Assembly: GCF_015832195.1 (NCBI RefSeq)
Contig: NC_052027.1
Location: 16,922,149-16,986,148 of the forward strand
Length of the DNA stretch: 64,000 nt
Direction of reading: 5' to 3'
Origin: Motacilla alba alba
Lineage: Eukaryota > Chordata > Aves > Passeriformes > Motacillidae
In this document: piece by piece, positions 28,401-37,311 of the stretch
How the letters are laid out: every line of letters starts with the position of its first letter
Position numbering within the stretch: position 1 is the first letter of the stretch
The notes under the pieces: model-generated
Databases searched by the model: none
What the model saw: the letters and a program-made list of their open reading frames with translations, nothing else
Told to the model about the DNA's origin: nothing
Made by a program: the position numbers and the translations under genes

Positions 28401-31251
28401 GAATAGGAATGTTCTCTGCCCCTGTAGTCTAACTCAGACATGTCTCTTGCCCTAAAGTCTGAATGAGGCCCATCTCGACCTCTGAAGTCGAAATCGTAAG
28501 ATCCCCTTCCCCTGAAGTCTGCTGGAGGTTCCTCCCTGCCCCTGTAATCCATATTATGTGCTTCCCTATCCCTGTAGTTCATACGGAACGTGTCCCTGTT
28601 CCTGTAGTCCCCTGAGGGAACATCCCCAGCCCTAAAGTCCATGGGGGGCCCTTCTCTCTCCCGGAAGTCTCCGGAGTACATATCCCTGCCCCTGTACTCA
28701 GAAGGAGGTGGCTCCCTACCTCTGAAATCCATCTGAGACTCATCTCTGCCCTGGAAGTCAGGTGGTGGGAAATCCCTGCCCCTGAAATCGTGGTGCCCAT
28801 CCCCACCTCTGAAGTCACTACGTGGTCCATCTCTAGCTCCATAGCTGAAAGAAGGTTCCTCTCTGTTGGCAAACTGAGGATTGAGGAGGCCTGAGAATGC
28901 CTGGATATCAAAAGGAAGTGATTTTCTGCCAGAGAAGTTGCCAGAGTGTCTTTCTTGACCAAGACTATCAAGGGAAGGAGGATATTCCCTGTTCCACCCG
29001 GGAGCAAACCTTTCTTCTTGGCTCCCACTGTAGAAATAAAGACAGTATTATTCATAACGTGCTTAAGAGTCTGAAATCTACACAGCAGCACATTCTTCTC
29101 TAAACTTTTATAGAGCTGTGTAACAGTCTAAGATCCGCAGAAGATATTGATGTTTGGCAGTTTAAGATGAGGCAGCATACGACAGATGTGAGAAAGTAAA
29201 CTGGGGTGCTCCCATTTCAGCACAATTTCCAGAAGCACTCAACAGAGAATACCTGCAACATTAATGGGTTAATGATGGTAGCAATCCACATAGTCCTGCA
29301 CTGCACACAGCTCTGCAGCTGCCTGAGGTGCCAGCAGCTGGTGCGTTGGTTCATTAGCATCACCAGCACACGCCTGTGAGGAACCCAGGAGCTTAAGCTC
29401 TCCGGGCAGTATGGAAACAGCTACATTAACACATCATCCTGAGGCACGTGAAAGCAGAGCTTACCAAGCAGGCTTTACTGACATGCTACAAAGACTCATT
29501 TATGCTTCCTTGTGCTGGAGTCCAAACTGTCAAATTCTGAAAGTCATCAGTTCACTGAGGGTGCCTCACAGGACTATGCCAACAACCAACATCTGAGATA
29601 TCTCTGTGCTCGTGCCTCCAGACTGTCTTACACTGAGTTCACAAGACTATAGCTATGAGCTCTCCCAATATCTCCATAAAAACACTCAGGAAGAAGTTTC
29701 CTCTTAAGGTAGTTGTTCAAAATCCAATGGGGCTTTTTTTTCTTTGAGCTGGAACTATCTGATTTTTCATCTAAGCAAGGCTCCAATACATTTTTTAAAA
29801 AACAGAATGATACAGTATCAGCACATTTTAAAATAACACCAAATGCTACCCAAAGCAGTGGACATTTCCTTAGCAACTACAGCAAGTCATGTTGTACTCC
29901 GAGTTTCACTACAGAATCACTCACCAAGACTAATCAAAGCATACACAGATTTCCTAAGGTACACGGTCCATTTCACCACCATGTCGAATAGCAATTAAAA
30001 CTTGGATCAAAGTTAGCATTCCCCACCCAATGCATTAAAGAACGATGCCAATAAAATCCACTTAAAAATCATTAGAACAGCGCTACTGATATAATCACAA
30101 GACACAATCCCTCCCTTATCAACGCTGTTATTACATGTTCTGGAGGATACTGATTTTTATCAGCTTTCTCAACACCTTACAGCAGACAATTATTTGAAAT
30201 ATTGTTACAGCAGAAACATAAGGCATGCCATGAGCAGTACCTTTATCACGCTGATTTTCAAGGGACTGAGGTGCACACATGAGCAAAGGATGAAAGAATG
30301 ATGCACAACAAAGGAAAATTCTAGATTTTGGTGGCTTCATTCTTATAGCCAGCACACTCTTGCAAACACAGGTCCCAAGTAACAACCAGAGGAATACAAA
30401 CTAATAAAAATATTGTGCTGTGCAGGTCAGCTGCACATGAATCTTTAGAACAGTTGCAGTGACATTCAAAAATGTCTTATGAAGGAGTACATGGGGATAT
30501 AGACTTTTTCCAAGTGCATGTAGTGGTAGGACAAAGGGGAACTGGCTTAAACTGAAACAGAGTGGGTTTAGATTGGATACCAGGAGTAAATTCTTCCCTG
30601 TCAGGATGGTGAGGCCTTAGCACAGGTTGCCCAGTGAAGGATGCCCCATCTCTGGAAGGGTTCAAGGCCAGGTTGGACAGTCTTGGAGCAGCCTGGGATA
30701 GCAGAAAGTGTCTCTGCCCACACCAGGGATTTGGAACAAGATAGTCTTTAAGGTCCCTTCCAATCAAACCATTCTGTCATTCTATGATATATGGACTTAT
30801 TAACCTCATGGAAAGAATTAAACTCTCAATGTTTTAATAAAATTGTGTGTGCAATCAATGAGCCAGTATTTCTGAACTAATTTTCTTCTCTTACAGATGT
30901 TAACAGCACATAATACCAAAAGCCATACAGCACATCACATTAGCTCACAACAGCTAAACTAAGCATCACTAGAAAAGGTGAGGTGGAGGACTAGAAATAT
31001 TAAAAGCAGCTGTTGCTTAAAAACTAAACAGAAATGCAAAACTCGTCAATTAACTTGTCTGTTCCTTGGCCATCTCAACTAGCTCCATAGAGACCTCACA
31101 ACTTCTACTGAAACAGTAAACAGTGAGTTCCCAAGGCTTATTGTATTTAAGAACGTTCCTGAAATAAACTATACATTGAATAATGTAATAAACTATACAT
31201 TGCTTACCGAAAAGACCCCATTCTGTTGCCTTGTCGATGGTCTCCCCACAT
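13429..31251 (-). CDS. RBM6: RBM6, RNA-binding motif protein 6 (5' half, codons 1-539)
   Basis: Nuclear RNA-binding protein of the RBM5/RBM6/RBM10 splicing-factor family. Coding exons, in order of transcription: 31251-31208 (start ATG at 31251, product begins MWGDHRQGN), 29027-27689, 26930-26841, 25842-25773 and 13502-13429. All have AG/GT borders and phases that join (44+1339+90+70+74 nt = 539 codons). The 1.3-kb exon encodes about twenty copies of a roughly ten-residue D-F/Y-R-G-R-D/E repeat (about residues 77-275), the hallmark of RBM6, followed by an acidic, Q-rich stretch. The next three exons begin the first RRM at about residue 474 (SKLIRLGGVP, then GYDYGYVCVEF and MEANQ). The RanBP2 zinc finger, second RRM, OCRE and G-patch regions expected of the family are not in the window, so the gene continues left. 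The start is supported by the conserved N-terminus and by the acceptor at 31318-31320. Identification is from recalled family sequence. Confidence 0.95.
13503..25772 (-). other. RBM6: RBM6 intron of about 12.3 kb, no gene seen
   Basis: Bounded by the donor GTGAG at 25772 and the acceptor CAG at 13505-13503 (minus strand). AT-rich, with A/T homopolymers (for example A17 at 25444-25460) and AT-rich patches at 21100-21135 and 25005-25030. No coding exon, tRNA or clear mobile element was recognised. Confidence 0.7.
25444..25460. repeat. A17 homopolymer
   Basis: Uninterrupted run of 17 A on the plus strand (T on the RBM6 sense strand) in an intron. It may be the tail of an old insertion, but no element body was recognised. 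Confidence 0.85.
25843..27688 (-). other. RBM6: Two short RBM6 introns flanking the exon at 26841-26930
   Basis: Intron 25843-26840 runs from donor GTAAGT to acceptor TAG. Intron 26931-27688 runs from donor GTAGGT to acceptor AAG. The 90-nt exon between them carries DQDYRTCP through the first strand of the RRM. Nothing else was recognised here. Confidence 0.8.
28220..28820 (-). repeat. RBM6: Coding tandem repeat of RBM6 (about 20 D-F-R-G-R-D units)
   Basis: Within the large RBM6 exon, a unit of about 30 nt encodes roughly ten residues with the core D-[FY]-R-x-[RG]-[DE]. I count twenty recognisable units, from SDFRGGD near 28810 to MDFSDRE near 28235. Units differ in the four or five variable residues between cores, and one unit is degenerate (LDFRGVG). 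The human protein has a comparable array, so this is a conserved low-complexity domain and not a recent expansion. Confidence 0.9.
29028..31207 (-). other. RBM6: RBM6 intron carrying a CR1 insertion
   Basis: Bounded by donor GTAAGCA at 31207 and acceptor CAG at 29030-29028 on the minus strand. It contains the CR1 3' end described separately, lying antisense to RBM6. No other coding signal was seen. Confidence 0.75.
30485..30787 (+). mobile_element. CR1 LINE, 5'-truncated, about 300 bp
   Basis: The plus-strand sequence ends in AAGGTCCCTTCCAATC followed by CATTCTGTCATTCTATGAT, the short terminal repeats characteristic of CR1 3' ends. Upstream lie the known CR1 3' UTR landmarks: the block read on the other strand as GGATGGGGCATCC, and the one around AGGTTGCCCAGTG. 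No reverse-transcriptase coding remains. It sits in an RBM6 intron, antisense to the gene. Confidence 0.88.
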
Positions 31252-31317
31252 TTTGATCTTGTCTGGTAGGCTTCCAGAAATGGTAAATTCACTCTAACAA
31301 CACCCAGACACCACAAC
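31252..31317 (-). other. RBM6: RBM6 5' leader part of the start-codon exon
   Basis: On the minus strand a pyrimidine-rich tract ending in CAG (31320-31318) precedes 66 nt of leader and then the ATG at 31251. The first, fully noncoding exon should lie at the CpG-rich promoter near 35.4-35.75 kb. I could not fix its donor: GT sites at about 35432 and 35620 are both possible. Confidence 0.6.
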
Positions 31318-34300
31318 CTGTTGAACAAAAAACATGATGATAAGCCAAAGAACACACGTAACACGAGAAAAACGCTGCTGGTTAGAAGGGATATGTGTAA
31401 CATCTGATCAGGATCCACAGACAGACAAGACCACACTCAAGCATTAATGAATTCAAGCGTTGCATTTCTCCACTTCAAATTTGGAAGCGCCAAATGACTC
31501 CTGAATTCAAACTGTCAATATGGTGGGCAAACAATTTGATATCTGCTTTGATTAACATAGAGCTTTCCAACATACTGTGCTGTCTGACACTATTGAGGGT
31601 GCAGCTAGAAATGTGAGAACGCCACCATCTATAAACAACAAGGACCGCTGCTGAACAACAGTTTGCAATTAATGTTTAATCCAAACTATTTTTGCCAAAA
31701 CCTCTCTGCTGTTCAAGGAAACGATCACCACTCTTGGTCTACCATGGATACTCTGCCCTCAGAAGAATGTAGATAACGGAGGAGGTTTTGCCAATAAATC
31801 ATGACAGGCACTGTTCTCCAACGCTGCCCTCATCAAGTAGAGTGACGCAAGTAACACTTGCCTCAACAGAAATCTAAAATTTCATCCACTTCCTCCCACC
31901 AGCAGAGAAGGTGAGGATTTCCTGGCGATAACCAAAGCCAGGACTTGAAATAGGAAGTACTTCCGTCTTTCCAAAAGAAAAAAAAAAGCTGCAGCAGAGC
32001 ATGGAGAAAACTGAGGGAGATGGCAACCTGACAGCCTCAAACCTGCTCTGGCCAGTCCAGCTGCAGTGGGGCGGGAGGGCTGCCATGTCACCAGACCAAG
32101 GCTGGGAGACCTGGTGCTTACACGCTGTTCCAAAGCCAGATTATTTACCTCCAGTGGTTGAGGGGACAGAGGACAGTACAGACAGTCACCGCCAGGCCTG
32201 GCTGGAGCAGCTCTTGTCAAAGAAAGGCACACAAAGTCCTGTTTGTTCTCCCTTCCAAAGGTCAGCGCTGCCACTGCAGAGGCAGGTCAGCAGAGCAGGT
32301 TATGACAGAGCTTCCACCAGGGAGCAGTTCCGGATGCTGCTGCTGGCAGCTGCCTGTGCCAAGGAGCTGAGGGAGCTGCTGTGCCAAGAGCGTCCATGCT
32401 CTTGCCAGGGTCCACTACCCACCAGGGAAGCTGGGAGCTGGGGACAGCAGGCTCTGGCAGAAACCAAACATGCAGAGGCTGAGGAAGGCAGCCTGGGCAA
32501 CCACCTCTGATCCATCCACCCCAGTGTCACTTCCAAAGAAACAGATTCATTCCATTGGCCACTCAGTCTGCTCACATTTTACATGGCTCTTGATAAATAA
32601 CTGCCCTGGTCCCAAGGATTTCCTCCATCTTTCTAGGAGGAAAAGTTCTCTTTCTAAGAGAACCAACACCACACCCCCTTCATGGCAAGGGCTGGCAAAA
32701 GGAGATGGTTCCTGTTGTCAGGCAGTCCTTTCATCCGAGATCTTTTGCAACCTGCAGACCTCGCATTTCTTGCTCTTCCCTTCTGGATTTCCCTCCCCCA
32801 CTCCGGTTCTCCTTAAGTCAACATCCTTACCAACGCTTAAAAAAATAAAAATAAAATCCCTTGCCAGCTGGGAACTGTTTAGACATAATATTCAAATTAT
32901 CAGACGAGGAAAAAATACCACTGGACAGCTACCAGGCCTGGCACAGACCTGCTGAGCCATGCAGCAACCTCCGGGAGCGTGAGGTCATGGTTCAATAACA
33001 CAGGCAGCAACACCGGCTCCGACAGCCCCCACTCAGCCTGGTTTGCTCCCCGCCTCCGCCTTTGGCAAAGCACCGGCTGTAAGTTGTGCCAGCTTGTGCT
33101 TTTCTGGGTCTGCACCACGGATGACCCTCAGAAGAGAGTTATATTTAACCCAGGTCACTTCAGTGATACGCTCTACCACACAAGCCCACAAACCAAGGTG
33201 ACAGCAAACCGCAGGACAGGGACAGAAGGGTCTTAGCCTGGCTTCCACTGACGCCAAGATCTCCTGAAGGTACACCCTGCTACAACTGCTCCAAAAAAAG
33301 CACACCGTGATGAGACACCGTGAGGATTCACTCCTCTGCCATGGGCAGGTATCTGCCAGCTCAGCTCCCACCTCCCAGCTCACAGGTAAATGCTGGGACA
33401 CAGGTCAGTGTGGGTGAGGCTGTTTGCCAGAGACACCCCAGGCCAACAGTGATCATGGCAAAAAGCCACCTGCGTGCTTGGAACTGTGCACCCATTAGTT
33501 TTGTCATACTCTGGTCACAACCAAGCGTTTGAGGAGATGGAAACAGTCCAGTCACTGGCAGAGCCCAGACCAACAGCTCTCTAGGACAATAATGAGCAGT
33601 TACAATCACCCTGGACATTGGGGAGGCAGATATGCATCGTCTTTCCCTACTCCTATCCCAGCTGGCTCTACCTGCCAGTGACAAAGCCTCAGCTCCACCG
33701 AAGACATAGAGGGCACAACTAAACAAGGAGAAGCTCTTTTGTGGTTTTAGTTCCTCCAATGACTGGTGGCCACACAGCCCTCCCAGGCGAGGCTGCTGGA
33801 GCTCCGGATGCTCCCGGGCAATTACACCCAATGACTTCCTCAGGACCGTGCCCCTGCCCTCCCCAGGGCTTCCCCCGACAACCCTGGGGAGGTTCCTGAC
33901 TCCACTTCCCAACCTGCACGTGCCAAGCCTGACAGCAAACTCCTGGAGCTCTTATTCCAATTTATATCCTGCTATGGGAAAATGATGGCTTTGATCATGG
34001 GGATTGTGCAGCTAAGCCAGACTAAGCAACTGGTCTTTCTTGAGGACTAAATAAAGACATCTGTCAAGGGGCTGAGTGGGAAACACCAGCACAGCCCTCA
34101 AGTGTCTCCTCACCAATTTACACCCAACTTCACACCTTTTTTCCAAATATGAGGAAGAGAAGGGTAATTGGTGACAGACTGGGTGCTATTTTCAGAAAAA
34201 TACTCTGATATTCAGAGCTTCTCTCCAAACAGATTTTGCCAAGACTCGGTATTTATAGAGCATGAGGAAATCAAACACAGAACTACACACGAGAGCAGAG

Positions 34301-35690
34301 GAAGCAGTTTGCTGTGGAACAACTTTCTGCACTCAGTAAAGTTTTTGAAAGGCTGAAGAAAGGAAAAGGCCTCTGTGAAATCTAAGTACTGCAGGAGGTA
34401 CAAGAGAAAACTATTCCCCAAAGCTACAGAAATTGCAAGTAGCCAAGAAAGCCAGTTACATCCAATGTGAGTTAAGAGATCCCTAATTCAGAAAAAAAAT
34501 ATCAAAAGCAGGTGACTGACATGTGGAAGTGAAGGGAGAGGGAACCATGTTGGCTCTCATAGGTGTCAGGCTGGAGGATTTTCATTTTTAAAAAGGGCAT
34601 GTGCATACTTTTCATCTGTATGATGCTTCTAAAAACATGTATTATAGACAATGAGATGAATTCTAACACACACCCCACCCCATTACTATCCTGACCTTGC
34701 TTGTCTCAAAGGCCTTCACAAGTGCGTTCCCAAGCAGTGGATGTTGGGAAAGACTCTCACACCACCAACACCCTGCCAGGATAGGAAAGTGAATTGCACC
34801 TTCAACAGCATTGCCAAAAGTAACACCACTCAGCAGAAGCAAACCAGCCTCTTGAGGTGCCAATTGTTTTTAAAAACAGGGCACGGGAGGTCACTGCCAT
34901 CACTTCCAGTCGTTCCTGGTCACCGCCTTACATGGTCTCCACCAGAGCCAGACCACATCCTGCCTCCACCTAAGCCTTTACTCACAGCCCAAAATCTCAT
35001 TTAGCCCATCACTTGGGATTAAATCTGCTAACACACAGCTCCCATCAGATCCCTCTGCATCCCAGCATGAATCCAGCCCGCTTTAGTCCAGCCCTTTTAC
35101 AACCACAAGCACTCTGAGATGGACACACATATGGCCTGGTGCAAAAAAGGCCCTAATCTTGATCAGGGCCTCAGAACAACACTGAGATACCCACAAACAC
35201 CACAGCTGCTGTCAGCGATACGCGCGCGGCAGGCCCCAACACCACCGTGTGGGATAGCGTACCCTGATGCAGGGCCCGAGCATCCCAGCCCCACAACCCA
35301 CACCCCACTAGGGCGGGAGGTTCTGGTGAAAACACCGAGCCCACAGCACGCAGCTGCGGGCCCACAGCGCCAGGCCCTGCTGCCTTTCCTCCCCCCTCCT
35401 CCCGCGCAGCGGGCCGGCCCCAGCCTCACCCTATTCCTGAGCCATGGGTGACCCCAAACAGACACCCCCCCTCCCTCACGGACTGCGCAGCCTCCCCTCC
35501 TCTCACCCGGGCAAGCCCACCGCGGGAGCCCCTGGGGACACTCCTCGATCCTCCCACCCCACTGAGCGAGATCCCCTTTATCCCAGGCGATCCCCTTTAT
35601 CTCCCGAGAGACCCTCATCACCTACTCCTCCTCTTCCTCCTCCTGCTCCGCCGCTCCCGCCTCGCACAGGCCCCACGGCCGCCACGGCGA
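31318..35690 (-). other. RBM6 first intron / 5' flank, no gene recognised
   Basis: AT-rich at the left, becoming mixed after about 32 kb and GC-rich from about 35.1 kb. A minus-strand open frame of 183 codons at 33361-33912 resembles no family I know and has no start or splice context that supports it. Treated as intron of the RBM6 pre-mRNA. Confidence 0.55.
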
Positions 35691-35730
35691 GAACCCGGAA
35701 CTTCCGGCTCCCTCCTCCCCCTCGGGCACC

Positions 35731-35755
35731 CGGAGGATGCTGGGAATTGTAGTCT
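35731..35755 (-). promoter_or_regulatory. ZNF143/THAP11-type motif, copy 1
   Basis: On the minus strand it reads GACTACAATTCCCAGCATCC, matching the ACTACAAYTCCCANNATGC consensus (SBS2 / M4 motif) over nearly its whole length. Confidence 0.8.
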
Positions 35756-35806
35756 CCGTCGCCCCGTTCCTGCCGCCTCTTCTCAGGCGTGTCCTTGAGG
35801 CTCACG

Positions 35807-35829
35807 GACTACAACTCCTATGATCCCCC
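35807..35829 (+). promoter_or_regulatory. ZNF143/THAP11-type motif, copy 2
   Basis: Reads ACTACAACTCCTATGATCCC on the plus strand, with one mismatch (T for C) in the CCCA block of the consensus. Confidence 0.72.
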
Positions 35830-35842
35830 TTGGAGCGCACCG

Positions 35843-35867
35843 CCTACAACTCCCATGATGCCCCGCG
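35843..35867 (+). promoter_or_regulatory. ZNF143/THAP11-type motif, copy 3
   Basis: Reads CTACAACTCCCATGATGCC followed by CCGCG on the plus strand, a near-perfect long-form motif including the 3' GC-rich extension. It lies just upstream of the ATG at 35881. Confidence 0.85.
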
Positions 35868-35880
35868 GCGGGTCGCCGCG

Positions 35881-35976
35881 ATGGCGGGGGTGTCGCCGCG
35901 GTCGGGGCCGGGACCGGCGGTAGGGCGGGAGGTGACCGCCCGCCGCCGGCTCCGGGCCCTTTTCCGACCCGCCTAG
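35881..35976 (+). other. 31-codon open frame at the head of the MON1A transcript (possible uORF)
   Basis: An ATG in context GCGATGGCGG opens a 31-residue Arg/Gly/Pro-rich frame ending in TAG at 35976. It probably lies in or next to the noncoding first exon of MON1A. Possible donors lie inside it (GTAGGG at about 35920, GTGACC at about 35932), so splicing may remove its end. It could be an upstream ORF, an alternative MON1A N-terminus, or chance. Confidence 0.3.
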
Positions 35977-36116
35977 GCTGTGCCCACGGGGCTGCAGGGC
36001 GGCCCCGGGAGGAGCCGCGGAGGTGGGTCCCTGCGCGCTGTCATTAAGGGGGGTCCTGGGCCTGGGTCGTGTCGGGGCTGCAGGAGCGGTGACACCTCAG
36101 CGCCGAAGGGGAAGGG

Positions 36117-36163
36117 CCGGGGTGGGTCCGTGCTGGGCCGGGGTGGGTCCGTGCTGGGCCGGG
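36117..36163. repeat. Two 21-bp tandem copies upstream of MON1A
   Basis: The unit CCGGGGTGGGTCCGTGCTGGG occurs twice in a row, followed by the beginning of a third copy. Confidence 0.85.
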
Positions 36164-36220
36164 GGGGCTCCTCCGGTGAGTCCCGCCCACAGGAAGGTCA
36201 GCAGGGTGAGGAGGAAAGGT

Positions 36221-36630
36221 GAGGACGGGGCCCTGATCCACTCCCCGGCACCCTCCAGGGCTGGCACAGGATTTTAGTGGGGTGTGTGGCTCCCCCAGGT
36301 GCGGACGGGATCCCAGAAAACTCCCTGGCACTCTCCCGGGCTGGCACAGGCTCCCCCAGACGAGGACAGAGCCCTTATCTGTTCCTCGGTACTCTCCAGA
36401 GCTGTCACAGGGTTTTGTGGGGTAAGGATTTAGCTCCCCGGGGAACGACGGAGCCTTGACTCCGAAGTCAAAGGAACTTTGAGCCAGTTCCCCAACACGC
36501 TCCAGAGTTTTAACAGGGTTGGGGGTAGGGGCTGCAAGAACTCCTCCAGGTAAGGTCAGGGCCCTGATTCACTCCATGATACCCTTCAGGGCTGTCACTG
36601 GACTTTGTGGGGGTGCTCTGGCTCCCCCGG
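36221..36630 (+). repeat. Degenerate tandem repeat, about five units of 60-110 bp
   Basis: Units begin near 36221, 36299, 36359, 36440 and 36549. Each holds a GGACGGGGCCCTGAT-like head, a CACCCTCCAGGGCTGGCACA-like middle, a GGATTTTGTGGGG-like stretch and a GGCTCCCCCAGG-like end. Units are diverged, and some lack the middle or gain inserts. It lies in the probable first intron of MON1A. Confidence 0.75.
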
Positions 36631-37311
36631 GTGCAGCGTTAGTTGGGATTGGATTTGGGAGCAGAAAGCGTGCTGGGGCACAGAGCACAGCCCGGGCTCC
36701 ATGAGCTTCCCCAGCAGCCGGGTTCAGAGGCACAGGCTCCTGCCTCCTGTTGCTTTTGCTTGTGCTCACTTTTGGGCTGGTTTTCCCCAGGGGAGGGAGG
36801 AAGGAGCGGGCTGGAGGCATGGCCTCTGCTGGAGAGGGCACCCAGCTCCTGGGGCGATGCCGTATGTGCCAGCTCACAAGGAGTGTCACCAGCCTCGTCC
36901 CATGGCCGCCACCTAACCCTGTCCAAGGAGGGTCATAAACCCCTCCCTTTGCAAACACGAGGCCTCTGGGATCCCAGGTGTAAGGACAAGCCCTATCCAG
37001 GGCCGTGTCCCTTCCCCCTCGCTGCACAGGGAGACTGAGCAGCTTTCGCAGGGGAAATCGGGGCCAAGCCTGGATGAAAGGTAGCGAGGGGCCTGGAAAG
37101 CACTGGGGCTGCGTGAGAGAGGAAATCCTGCTGGATTAGAGCAGCTTTCCTGACATCTCACCAGGGCTCGGAGCTGCCTGCTGAGCCAGCGGGATTGGGC
37201 CACGGGTGCTGGCCTGGCCCCACAGGAGAACAGAGCATTTCAGGGCCTGCGTTGAAAGTGAGGGGACACAGGGGTGACACTGTGGGTCACATGCAGGTCC
37301 TGCCCCGAGGA

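Larger units (their letters stand above)
35690..35940. promoter_or_regulatory. Bidirectional CpG-island promoter of RBM6 and MON1A
   Basis: Head-to-head genes (RBM6 leftward, MON1A rightward) flank a CpG-dense block without an evident TATA box. It holds an ETS/GABP-type CTTCCGG (35701-35707), three ZNF143-type motifs (35731-35755, 35807-35829, 35843-35867) and a GATGGCGG near 35880 that fits YY1. This is the usual make-up of housekeeping bidirectional promoters. Exact start sites were not determined. Confidence 0.75.
35977..37296 (+). other. Probable first intron of MON1A
   Basis: GC-rich DNA between the promoter and the acceptor at 37296. It contains the 21-bp repeat and the degenerate tandem repeat listed separately. 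Open frames on both strands reflect high GC and are not supported as genes. Confidence 0.5.

Noticed and set aside
33361..33912. 183-codon minus-strand frame in the first RBM6 intron
   Set aside because: No family resemblance, ordinary composition, no supporting splice or promoter signals; one such frame is expected by chance in mixed-GC DNA of this length.
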